Origin: Luteitalea pratensis | Lineage (GTDB): Bacteria; Acidobacteriota; Vicinamibacteria; Vicinamibacterales; Vicinamibacteraceae | Reading direction: 5' to 3' | Assembly: GCF_001618865.1 (NCBI RefSeq) | Contig: NZ_CP015136.1 | Coordinates: 3,321,001-3,385,000, forward strand | DNA length: 64,000 nt | Shown here: in pieces, positions 9,254-17,404 of the stretch | Position numbering within the stretch: position 1 is the stretch's first letter | Layout: each line of letters starts with the position of its first letter | Made by a program: the position numbers and the translations under genes | Notes under the pieces: generated by a model | Database searches by the model: none | The model's input: only the letters and a program-made list of their open reading frames with translations | What the model was told of the DNA's origin: nothing

Positions 9254-10350
9254 ATGCTGAAGCAGCAATTGTGGGCGACGGCGGTCTTCGCCGCGACCGT
9301 GCTCATGGCGGTCGCGAGTCCTGGCGGCGCGACCGAACCGAACATCAGCGTCATCCTTGCCGACGACCTCGGGCCTGGCGATGTCGGGGTGTACGGCGGC
9401 ACTTTCGTGCCGACGCCTCGGCTCGACGCGTTGGCAGCCGAAGGGACGCGGTTCACGCAGTACTATTCGGCGTCGCCGATCTGCTCACCGTCGCGCGCCG
9501 CTCTGATTACCGGACAGCACCCGGCGCGCTGGCGTATCACCAGCTTCCTGCAGACGAGGCAGGGGAACGCCGGCGCCGAGATGGCCGACTTCCTCGACCC
9601 CCGCGCGCCGTCGCTGCCGCGAGCCTTGAAGGCGGCGGGGTAAGCCGCATGGACACCGAACTGGGCGAGGTCTACGACGCTGCGCGAGCGGTTCTCGGAC
9701 CGGACACGTTCTTTCTGTTTTCGGCCGACCACGGCGCGCAGTGGCCGTTCGCCAAGTGGACGCTGTACGACGCCGGCATCCGCACGCCGATGATCGCCGT
9801 ATGGCCGGGCAAGGTCGCCGCCGCGGCGCGTTCGGACGCGATGGTGAGTTGGGTCGACCTGTTGCCGACCCTGATCGAGGTCGGCGGGGGACAGGCGCCA
9901 CCGCGTCTCGATGGCCGTTCGTTCGCGGGCGTGCTGCTCGGGAGGACCACCACGCATCGCGATCGCATCTTCACGACGCACACCAGCGACCCGCCGATGA
10001 ACGTGTACCCGATGCGGAGTGTCCGGACCACTGACTGGAAGTACATCCGCAACCTGCAACCGAGTCGAACCTTCACGACGCACATCGATCGCGGCAAGCC
10101 GGTGGACGGCGCGGGCTACTTCGCGAGCTGGCGCGACAAGGCGGCGACCGACCCGGCCGCCGCCGCAGTTGTCGCGCGGTACCACCAGCGTCCGGCCGAG
10201 GAACTGTACGACCTGCGGGCCGATCCCGAGGAACTGCAGAACCTCGCCAGCGACCCGCGTCATGCCGGGCAGCTGCGGACGCTGCGCGCCGAACTGGATG
10301 CCTGGATGACGGCCAACGGCGACCAGGGCCGCGTCCCGGGCGAACCCTGA
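9254..10350 (+). pseudogene. Sulfatase with central deletion and frame change
   Basis: An N-terminal piece (9254-9643) has a signal peptide, ILADDLGPGDVG and the formylglycine motif CSPSRAALITG. It stops just after the segment ALKAAG. The C-terminal piece continues in another frame from about 9649 (MDTELGEVYDAAR, then SADHG and the usual sulfatase tail ending ELYDLRADPEE). The region normally lying between them, including the GKWH block, is absent. The two parts total about 363 residues against 450-550 for the family. Deletion plus frame change makes it a probable pseudogene of a secreted arylsulfatase. Confidence 0.82.
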
Positions 10351-10361
10351 CGCAGGCGCCG

Positions 10362-10418
10362 CCTTGGCTCACGAGAACTCGCGCGCGCGAGAGTGCGGAA
10401 TGTCCGTGGAAACAGCTC
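10362..10418 (+). repeat. Interspersed palindromic repeat, copy R2
   Basis: Copy beginning CTTGGCTCACGAGAACTC. Its central palindrome is CTCGCGCGCGCGAG, two bases longer than in R1 and R3 but still fully symmetric. It starts 12 bases after the sulfatase stop codon. Confidence 0.78.
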
Positions 10419-10523
10419 GGGTGACCACACCGACGCTTCATTCTTTCCCGGCCTCCAAATCGTCTAAGCTCAGCGCGTCTGGATCAATCAGCGAGACAGC
10501 CGAATGCCGAATGGACCAGCCGC

Positions 10524-11060
10524 ATGTTGAACGTCCGCGCCCAGCCCCGCATTCTTGCTCCCTTGCTCGCCGCCCTTATGTTGAGCAGTGGGCGAACCCC
10601 GCTCTTCACTCAGAGCCCCACGGGATCGACTGTGGAGCTCGTCAACGGGTGGTGGTTTACAGGCCAAGGTTTCGAGAGGCGCACAGGCTTTAGCGTCAAG
10701 GGCCGATTCACCTTCAAGGCACCTCCTCAAGTGGATCGAACGGTCGACCTTGCAGGCTCTTTCGTTGTGCCCCCGTTCGGTGAGGTGCACAATCACAATC
10801 TGGGGAGCGGTGCTGAGGAGAAGGAGAGGACGGCGGTCGGCCGTTATCTGGCCGATGGAGTGTTCTACGTCAAGATTCAGGGGAGTCCTCCGGTAAGCGA
10901 TGCCGTGAGACGACGACTTTCGGCAGGCGAGCCGGACAGTGTCGACGCGGTGTTTGCGCAGGGATCGATCACGGCTTCAGGTGGCCACCCGATTCCGCTC
11001 CTTGAGGACGTGCTCCTGCCTCGAGGAGCGTTTCCGGGCTACACGAAGGAGTCCACGTCG
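10524..11060 (+). pseudogene. Amidohydrolase N-terminal fragment, 3' end lost
   Basis: Encodes a signal-peptide-bearing N-terminus (LAPLLAALML) followed by sequence typical of an exported amidohydrolase: NGWWFTGQGF, LAGSFVVPPFGEVHNHN (the metal-binding H-x-H block) and FAQGSITASGGHPIPL. Family resemblance ends at FPGYTKEST, exactly where a solitary IS5-type terminal repeat begins. Beyond that the frame runs into unrelated DNA and stops near 11138. The C-terminal half of the enzyme, with the remaining metal ligands, is absent, so it should be inactive. The truncation is probably the product of an IS-mediated deletion. Confidence 0.75.
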
Positions 11061-11077
11061 AGCCATGCACCAACGCC
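11061..11077 (+). repeat. Solitary IS5-type terminal inverted repeat
   Basis: AGCCATGCACCAACGCC is the right-end terminal repeat of the IS5-family element seen complete at 16.1 kb and 22.3 kb. Here there is no element body. It sits at the junction between the truncated amidohydrolase and the PP2C unit. Confidence 0.75.
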
Positions 11078-11112
11078 ACCGCGACGGCACGGTGCGTGCA
11101 GCACCGTCAGCA

Positions 11113-12003
11113 ATGCCCGACCCTACTGCGCCGCTTAACGTTGACTCCACGACACCCGTCACGCACGGGGCCCTGGCGCCGAAAGCGTTTGGCATCACAG
11201 ACAAAGGCCGCGTGCGTCCTACGAACGAAGACCAGTTCCTCGTGGCCGAACTCAGCAAGGCGATGCGGATTCGGCAAACCAGCCTGGTCGAGCCAAAGCT
11301 GCATGTCGGCGAGGAAAGGGGCCACTTGTATCTCGTCGCCGACGGCATGGGTGGCCACCGCGCCGGCGAAACGGCGAGTGCGCTCACCGTCACCGCGATC
11401 GAGCAGTTCATGCTCAATTCCTTCAAGTGGTTTTTCGCGCCTGATGAGAGCGGGGTGCAGAAGGTGCTCGCTGAGTTTCAGGCTGCGATCGGTCATGCCG
11501 ATGCGCACGTCATGGCGGAGGCTGCCGAGCATCCCGAGCTCAGCGGCATGGGCACCACGGTCACACTGGCGTTTCACCTCGGATCGCAGGTATGCCTCGT
11601 CCACGTCGGCGACAGCCGCGGGTACTTCTATCGGGGTCGCGAGCTGCAACAGGTAACGCACGACCACACCCTCGTGGCCGATTTGTTGCGCAGCGGTGCG
11701 ATTCAACCAGAAGAAGCGGCGAGGCATCGGTACCGACACATCATCACGAATGTCGTGGGCGGTGAGCAGGTCGGCGTCAAGGTCGAAGCGCACGCCTTCG
11801 AGGTCAAAGCCGGCGATCGGCTGCTGCTCTGTTCGGATGGATTGACCGAGATGCTGACTAACGAGGCGATTGCGCACGTGCTCGGAACGACGCCGGATCC
11901 GCAAGAGGCCGCGACGGCACTCGTGGCACAAGCCAATGCCGCTGGTGGCCGCGACAATGTGACGGTGTTGATCGTTCGCTTCGATGAAGCCGGTTCTACC
12001 TAA
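11113..12003 (+). CDS. PP2C-type Ser/Thr protein phosphatase, copy 1
   Basis: A 296-residue cytoplasmic PPM/PP2C phosphatase, the natural antagonist of the Hanks-type kinases in this window. Family motifs in order: VRPTNEDQFL, ADGMGGHRAGE (metal binding), GMGTTVTLAF, VGDSRGYFYR, CSDGLTEML and GGRDNVTVLIV. All expected metal-binding aspartates appear present. The ATG at MPDPTAP was chosen because the duplicate at 62.2 kb keeps homology from about 30 bases upstream of it. I count 19 differences in 296 residues from that duplicate. No signal peptide or membrane segment is seen. Confidence 0.92.
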   Translation: MPDPTAPLNVDSTTPVTHGALAPKAFGITDKGRVRPTNEDQFLVAELSKAMRIRQTSLVEPKLHVGEERGHLYLVADGMGGHRAGETASALTVTAIEQFMLNSFKWFFAPDESGVQKVLAEFQAAIGHADAHVMAEAAEHPELSGMGTTVTLAFHLGSQVCLVHVGDSRGYFYRGRELQQVTHDHTLVADLLRSGAIQPEEAARHRYRHIITNVVGGEQVGVKVEAHAFEVKAGDRLLLCSDGLTEMLTNEAIAHVLGTTPDPQEAATALVAQANAAGGRDNVTVLIVRFDEAGST

Positions 12004-12039
12004 CCGACCATCTTCTGACCGTGTGTTGGAGACCGATTG

Positions 12040-12133
12040 ATCGAGGTTCTCGACGCGGATCGGCTGGGACGCCGATGACCGCCATTGGACGCCTATGGGC
12101 CGCTGTGGACGATTGGGGGCGGCGGGAGTCGAA
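12040..12133 (+). other. Degenerate attachment-site remnant (tmRNA 3'-end copy A)
   Basis: Contains GCGGCGGGAGTCGAA, the reverse complement of the T-arm and acceptor stem at the 3' end of a tmRNA. It is preceded by a stretch with ACGCGGATCGGCTGG and GGACGCCTA that matches the DNA left of the copy at 60.8 kb. The TACCCCC repeats seen around the two better copies are missing, and the first bases of the core differ (TTGGGGGC for TGGTGGAGGC). It has the same orientation as the other two copies. Confidence 0.6.
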
Positions 12134-12145
12134 TAGTCGTCCCTC

Positions 12146-12202
12146 CGGTCTTGGCTGACGAGAACTCGCGCGCGAGAGTTCGGAATGTCCGTGGACACAG
12201 CC
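12146..12202 (+). repeat. Interspersed palindromic repeat, copy R3
   Basis: Best-preserved copy. First inverted repeat GAACTC-GCGCGC-GAGAGTTC contains the perfect palindrome CTCGCGCGCGAG. The second is TGTCC-GT-GGACA. It lies between two convergent genes, 143 bases after the PP2C stop and 145 bases from the stop of the HTH/beta-propeller gene. The rest of the gap (12004-12346) holds only attachment copy A. Confidence 0.82.
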
Positions 12203-12346
12203 CGCATATAAACGTTGGGGTTCATTCGACGCATGAGCACGGCCGGAGTTACTCGCCGGAGTGCGGCGACCTCCCGGACGCGGCGGCCTTCGGCCTGCCC
12301 GACCGAGCTTGGCAGGCCTTCGGCCAGTGGCGGCGTACATCTGGCG

Positions 12347-14467
12347 CTAGCGGCCAAGCATCCAGATGTTTGCCGCGGAAGACGTGAGGGTCACATACAG
12401 ATAGCCGTCGGCTCTATGATTGCTCGCCATGGCTCCTGTGGCGGCGCGCAGCCGCGCCTGGTGAAAATGCTGGACGGCCACTGGGTTGTCGATCGGTCGC
12501 TTCGTCACGCGGTCGACTGGCTGCAGCCAGACACAGAACGCGCCGTCCCTCAGCGAGAAGTAATAGACGCCCGAACCGTCTCGCGCCCAGCTCGGTTGCA
12601 CGCCGAAATCGGTAACGATGGGTATCCACGCCTGGACGGGGATAGGGCTGCGGGAGAACGCCGGAATAGCGTAAATCTGCCTGGTCGTCGGGGTGCCCGA
12701 CGTGTGAAAGACAATCCATTCCCCGTCGTCCGAGAAGCGGGGCTGAAGAAGGTACCACGCGCCGTGCGCAGCCAGTTCCCTCTCGCGGCTGGAGGTGACG
12801 TCTCGCAGAACCAGGCGCGATAGGCCGTTCTTCTGAACGACCAGTCGCGCGCCGTCTGGTGACCAGTCGCCGGCAAAGCAGTCGTCGCAGAGGCCCGACC
12901 GCCGGCCGTCGGCAAGCGACAGAAGATCAACGCCGGCGGTGTTGGAACGACCCCTTGGCACTGCAAGCGTGGCGCCGTCTCGACTGATACGGGCCAGTCC
13001 CGCTGTGTCATTCGTGACCTGGCGATCGCTCCGTCCCTGCACATCCCTCACCCACACCCCCTCCTGCCCGGTGCGGGATGACATGAACACCATGGTCCGG
13101 CCGTCGTCACTGAGGTTGGTCAATCGATCGTCGGCGGCGTCGTCGGTCACGCGCTCGAGAGCTCCGCTCCCTAGACCTGTCGTCGGGTCGAGCGGCAGTC
13201 GCCACACATCGATGTTCTCGGTCACGTTGGCGAACGCGACCTGGCCGGAGGCGCTGACCGCAGGGCCGCGCTCATTGGCGGTGCCGAACGTAAGCGCCGT
13301 AGGTTCGCCGGCCACACGCCCTGTGGCGGGCGACACGGTCACCTTCCACACGTTCGATGTTGCCGGACCGTAGGTCGTAAACACGACGGAGCCATCCTCG
13401 CCAGTCCAGGCTCCGGGAATCGGCAGACCCTCAATCCCCGCCTTGCGGAGCACCGCGACCGCACCCGTGCGAAACGGCTCACCGCCGCGTGCGTCAACGA
13501 TGTACCAGTCGAGCGTGGACTGACTCGGGTCGCGTTCGCGCTCGCCAACGAAGAGAACACTGGTGCCGTCAGGTGACCATGTCCCGAGTCGGGCCTGAGC
13601 AAAGTCCGACGCGAGCGACCGCGGCGACCCTCCGCTGGCGGGAACGACAAACAGCGCAGCCGTCCCTCTGGGCGCCACCGGGACCGGAACTCCCGTCCAA
13701 TACGTCACCCATCGCCCATCCGGAGAGAACCGAGGTGTTCGCGTTTGCGCCGCGTCAACGAGCAATCTGGGAGTGCCGCCAGCGATGTCCACGATGTGAA
13801 CGCCGTTGGCGTTGTTCCTGGCATACACGACCGAGGCGCCGGTCGGGGAAAACGAGGGCTCGCGCTCGTCACCGGGCTCGCTGGTGATTCGCCTCGGCTG
13901 CTCCCGGCCCCCTCCGACAGGCTGGACCCAGATGTCTAGCTCGCCGGTCCCGTCGCGGTCGGAAGCGAACGCGAGCAACGATCCGTCAGCGGAGAGCGCC
14001 GGGTCGATGTTGAGTCCGGACGTCGAGGTGAGCCGCACGAGCGTCGCCCCGAAGGGTGACGGGGACGTCGCGCCGTAGGGGACCCAGCTCAACACCAAAG
14101 CGCCCGTCGCTATCACCAGCAGGACAACGACGACGCCCGCGCTCCACCGAGGCCACCGATCACGCGCCCTTGGTCCGTCGTCCGCGATCGGAAGATCGCG
14201 GGCGGCCTCGGGCGGGATGCCGGCGCCGTTCCCTTGATCTGCCTCCAATCGCTGACGGCGGCCCTGCCACCATGCATCCAGTTCGGCATGGTAGGCGTAC
14301 ACCGACCCGCGCTTCTCATGCACGTGCCGGTGCACCGGCATGTTCTCGCGCTTCTCCCATCGCTGGACGGTGCTCTCGTCGCGATTGAGGTACCGAGCGA
14401 TGGCTTTCCAGGAATCCAGCAGTCCGTCTGTCGTATCCGGAGGGGGCGAGAGGTGGTCGATGGGCAT
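12347..14467 (-). CDS. HTH DNA-binding domain / TM / PD40 beta-propeller protein
   Basis: A 706-residue predicted one-component membrane regulator. Residues 15-70 form an excisionase/MerR-like DNA-binding domain with the Acidobacteria-typical pattern LDSWKAIARYLNRDESTV, then RWEKRENMPVHRH and SVYAYHAELDAWW. One transmembrane helix is at about 109-127. The extracytoplasmic remainder has TolB/PD40 propeller blades (ALSADGSLLAFASDRDGTGE, FSPDGRWVTYW, NLSDDGRTMVFMSS, RISRDGATLAV, RFSDDGEWIVF). This puts DNA binding inside and ligand sensing outside, like ToxR/CadC but with a different HTH. Targets are unknown. The divergent vanadium-haloperoxidase-like gene shares its 183-base upstream region and is the most likely local target, by inference. 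Confidence 0.85.
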   Translation of the reverse strand: MPIDHLSPPPDTTDGLLDSWKAIARYLNRDESTVQRWEKRENMPVHRHVHEKRGSVYAYHAELDAWWQGRRQRLEADQGNGAGIPPEAARDLPIADDGPRARDRWPRWSAGVVVVLLVIATGALVLSWVPYGATSPSPFGATLVRLTSTSGLNIDPALSADGSLLAFASDRDGTGELDIWVQPVGGGREQPRRITSEPGDEREPSFSPTGASVVYARNNANGVHIVDIAGGTPRLLVDAAQTRTPRFSPDGRWVTYWTGVPVPVAPRGTAALFVVPASGGSPRSLASDFAQARLGTWSPDGTSVLFVGERERDPSQSTLDWYIVDARGGEPFRTGAVAVLRKAGIEGLPIPGAWTGEDGSVVFTTYGPATSNVWKVTVSPATGRVAGEPTALTFGTANERGPAVSASGQVAFANVTENIDVWRLPLDPTTGLGSGALERVTDDAADDRLTNLSDDGRTMVFMSSRTGQEGVWVRDVQGRSDRQVTNDTAGLARISRDGATLAVPRGRSNTAGVDLLSLADGRRSGLCDDCFAGDWSPDGARLVVQKNGLSRLVLRDVTSSRERELAAHGAWYLLQPRFSDDGEWIVFHTSGTPTTRQIYAIPAFSRSPIPVQAWIPIVTDFGVQPSWARDGSGVYYFSLRDGAFCVWLQPVDRVTKRPIDNPVAVQHFHQARLRAATGAMASNHRADGYLYVTLTSSAANIWMLGR

Positions 14468-14650
14468 CGATGCCCCGTAGTGGGGTGCGCCTGCGCCCGG
14501 ATTCTACTCCCGCCAGCCGGTAAGACGCCGCACGACGCCGCAATAGGCCGCGCGCCGGGTCATGCGGGTTCTTGCCGATTGCGAGTCGTGCTGGCCACGG
14601 CCAGGCTAGGCGCAGCACCCACGACCTCGCCACACCACCCTGGAGATGCC

Positions 14651-15904
14651 ATGTTGAAGCGTTCACGCTGGACCACGCTCGGGCTGTTCTGCGCGCTCTC
14701 GATACCTGCGCCGGCAGCCGCCGCCACCGACCCTGTCACCGAGTGGAACCTCATTGCCGTATCTGAGACGCTGAGCGCTTCGCCTACGCAGGCGCCCGCG
14801 GTGCAGACGCGAACGATGGCGATCGTCCAGGTGTCAGTGCATGACGCCGTGAACGCCATCACCCAGCAATATCTGTCCTACAGTTCGCCGGGGCACGGAC
14901 CGTCGGGCGCCGGTGCGGAGGCGGCAGCGATCGGGGCCGCCCATCACGCCCTGGTCTCTCTGTTCCCTGCGCGCGAGGGTGCCCTCAACGACCTGCTGGC
15001 GTCATCCCTCGCGACACACGGCGTGTCCGAGTTCGACCCGGGTCTCGCGTTCGGCCAGTCGGTGGCGGCAACCATCCTGGCGCGTCGCGCGACAGACAAC
15101 GCTGCCGCCGCGCAGTTCGACTACACCGCTCCGGGCGCAGGCGCCGCCGGAGTCTGGACAGCCCTGGGGAACACGCCCGCGTTGCTCCCGGGCTGGGGCA
15201 ACGTCACGCCGTGGGTACTCCGCAGCGGATCGCAGTTCCGCCCGGATGGCCCACCGGCCCTGAGTAGCGAGACGTATGCGCGCGATTACGACGAAGTGAA
15301 GCTCATTGGGTCCTTTGACAGCAGTCAGCGCACGCAAGAGCAGACCGACATCGCGCACTTCTGGCGTGCATCGCCCACCGCCATCTGGAACGGTGCGATG
15401 ACCCAGGTCCTCGAGGGCGGCAACCTCGACCTGTCGTCGAAGGCGCGTGCGTTCGCGTTGTTGTATCTCGCTGCCGCCGACGCCAGCATCGCCTGCTGGG
15501 ACGCGAAGTACACCTACAACTTCTGGCGGCCGTTACCTGCCATCGCCAATGGCGAGGCGGACGGAAACGCTGCCACTGCCGGCGACCTGTTGTGGCAGCC
15601 GCTGCTCCTGACCCACCCGCATCCGGAATACCCGTCGGGCCACACCACCAACAGCGGCGCGATGAACACCGTCATCCGGCTGCTGTTCGGCAATGCGCCC
15701 GGCGTGCCGATTCAACTCACCTTCACGGGGATTACCCGCGAATGGCTGACACTCAGCGAGGGTTTGCAGGAAGTTGTCGATGCGCGGGTGTACTCGGGGA
15801 TCCACTTCCGAACGTCCGACGAGGTCGGCGCCAGGCAGGGTCGCCAGGTGGCGCGTTTCGTGCTCGCTCACGCGCTTCGCCCGACAACGGGGGAGTGGAA
15901 GTAG
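14651..15904 (+). CDS. Vanadium-dependent haloperoxidase/PAP2-like protein
   Basis: A 417-residue exported protein with a clear signal peptide (cut near PAAAATDP). It belongs to the vanadium-haloperoxidase/PAP2 superfamily, whose members bind vanadate or phosphate. Visible site elements are YNFWRP, HPEYPSGHTTNSG near residues 324-336 (the PSGH phosphate/vanadate-binding block) and VYSGIHFRTSDEVG near 380-392, followed by GRQVA. Members oxidise halides with peroxide or act as phosphatases; which applies here cannot be decided. Start is the ATG with GGAG five bases upstream. It is divergent from the HTH/beta-propeller gene. Confidence 0.88.
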   Translation: MLKRSRWTTLGLFCALSIPAPAAAATDPVTEWNLIAVSETLSASPTQAPAVQTRTMAIVQVSVHDAVNAITQQYLSYSSPGHGPSGAGAEAAAIGAAHHALVSLFPAREGALNDLLASSLATHGVSEFDPGLAFGQSVAATILARRATDNAAAAQFDYTAPGAGAAGVWTALGNTPALLPGWGNVTPWVLRSGSQFRPDGPPALSSETYARDYDEVKLIGSFDSSQRTQEQTDIAHFWRASPTAIWNGAMTQVLEGGNLDLSSKARAFALLYLAAADASIACWDAKYTYNFWRPLPAIANGEADGNAATAGDLLWQPLLLTHPHPEYPSGHTTNSGAMNTVIRLLFGNAPGVPIQLTFTGITREWLTLSEGLQEVVDARVYSGIHFRTSDEVGARQGRQVARFVLAHALRPTTGEWK

Positions 15905-16137
15905 AGCGCTGACGACGGCACGCGAGAGCAGGAACCCCATCGGCCGGTGCGGGGCCGGGACCGGACACGCCACGGGCCGGGGCTCACTTGCCGTGACGAT
16001 CACTGACCGCCGGAGCGGCCTTCGCCAGGGCTCCGGCGCTCAGGCCGTCCGGCGGTGAGACAAGCAGCGGCGGCCGCGGCGAGGTCGCTGTACTTTGTGG
16101 AAGACGGCGGTTGACAAACGCCCCACCCACTACGCAG

Positions 16138-17210
16138 GGCGTTGGTGCACGGCTCCTCTCTTGGCCCTTCGCGCGGCGTTGGCGTGTCGGTTGCCCCCGC
16201 GGCATGATCGAGGGATGAAGTCGAGGGTACACCCGACGTACAAGACTCGCTATCGGGTGGGGAACTGGCGCGCCTGTGAGCGCGCACGCGTTCGGCGCGG
16301 CGACGTGACGCTGTGGCTCTCGCCGGATGCCCTGGCCGCGTGGGGCGTGCCGGCGTCCGGCCGACCTGGCGGGCAGCAGCGGTTCTCGGATCTGGCCATC
16401 GAAACCGCCTTGACGCTTCGACTGGTCTTCGGCTTGGCCTTACGCCAGACGGAGGGCTTCGTCCGGTCGATCCTGACCGTGATGCGCGCGGGTCTCGATG
16501 CCCCGGACCAGAAGACGCTCTCGCGACGGAGTCAGTGGCTGGACGTCGCAGTGCGTAACCTCCCGGCGAAGGGACCGCTGCATCTGATCGTCGACAGCAC
16601 GGTCTTTCAGTGAGGGGGGGAAGGCGAGTGGGCCGCAGCGAAACATGGCGGACGTGGCACGCGAGGCTGGAAGAAGCTGCATCTGGGTGTCGACCGCTCC
16701 GGAGTGATCATCGCGCACGCGCTGACCGAGTCGACGGCCGATGACGCGACCGTGGGCATTGACCTGATTGGCGCGGCGGCCGGTGGGATCGCCAGCGTCA
16801 CGGCGGACGCGGCCCACGACACGGTCGCCTTCTATGAGACCGCGAGCGCGCGCCACGCGCGGGTGGTCGTGCCGCCGACCAGGACGGCGAAGGTGTCGCG
16901 CCGCGGACCGCGCTCGAGCGCGCGCGATCGCACGATCAGCGACGTGGAAACGCTCGGGCGGCGGCAATGGCAGAAGGCCTCCGGCTACCACCGGCAGGCC
17001 CGCGTGGAGAACGCTGTCTTCCGCTACAAGTCCATCATTGGCGACGGTCTTCGGGCCCGCAGTGGTAGGGGCCGAGAATTCGATTCGAGCTTGGCCTGCC
17101 GCGTCCTGAATCGGATGACCGCGCTTGGCAGGCCAGCGTCGGCCGCAATCACTCGTGACGAGCTCTGGGTTGGGGGAGTGCATCTCCAGATCGAGCCATG
17201 CACCAACGCC
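16138..17210 (+). mobile_element. IS5-family insertion sequence, copy 1 (decayed)
   Basis: Bounded by terminal inverted repeats GGCGTTGGTGCACGGCT (left) and AGCCATGCACCAACGCC (right), about 1.07 kb apart, enclosing one broken DDE transposase gene. The right end abuts a piece of an IS630-type transposase gene, so it probably inserted into or beside an older element. The 233 bases to its left, after the haloperoxidase gene, contain nothing I recognise. Confidence 0.82.
16215..17210 (+). pseudogene. IS5-family transposase, frameshifted (copy 1)
   Basis: The first part (VHPTYKTRYRVGNW, LWLSPDALAAW, RQTEGFVRSIL, then LIVDST) carries the first catalytic Asp. It hits a stop at 16611-16613 right after. 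Compared with copy 2, one base is missing at the DST codon and one is gained in the following G-run. The frame is therefore restored downstream, but a stop lies between. The rest (KLHLGVDR equivalent, RVENAVFRYKSIIG with the catalytic Glu region) reads in the restored frame. The native stop near the end is also lost. Confidence 0.8.
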
Positions 17211-17357
17211 GCGCGAGCTCGCCGGTGGCACGGGCCCGCTGTACCCACTGCAGCAACGTCGTGACACTGATCGCAAAGCGCTGCGCGACGACCTGATACG
17301 TGTCAGTGCTGTCCGCACCGCGCGCTCACGGAGGGCCACCGGATACGGATGCGGCAT
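17211..17357 (-). pseudogene. IS630-family transposase N-terminal fragment
   Basis: Minus-strand reading MPHPYPVALRERAVR is followed, after a one-base frame change, by DSTDTYQVVAQRFAISVTTL and LQWVQRARATGELA, the helix-turn-helix start of an IS630-type transposase. It is cut off where the IS5-type right end begins. No catalytic part is present. Confidence 0.6.
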
Positions 17358-17404
17358 GCCCCACTAGATCACAGGACGATATCGGACTCAAGTGAACTCT
17401 GGGG

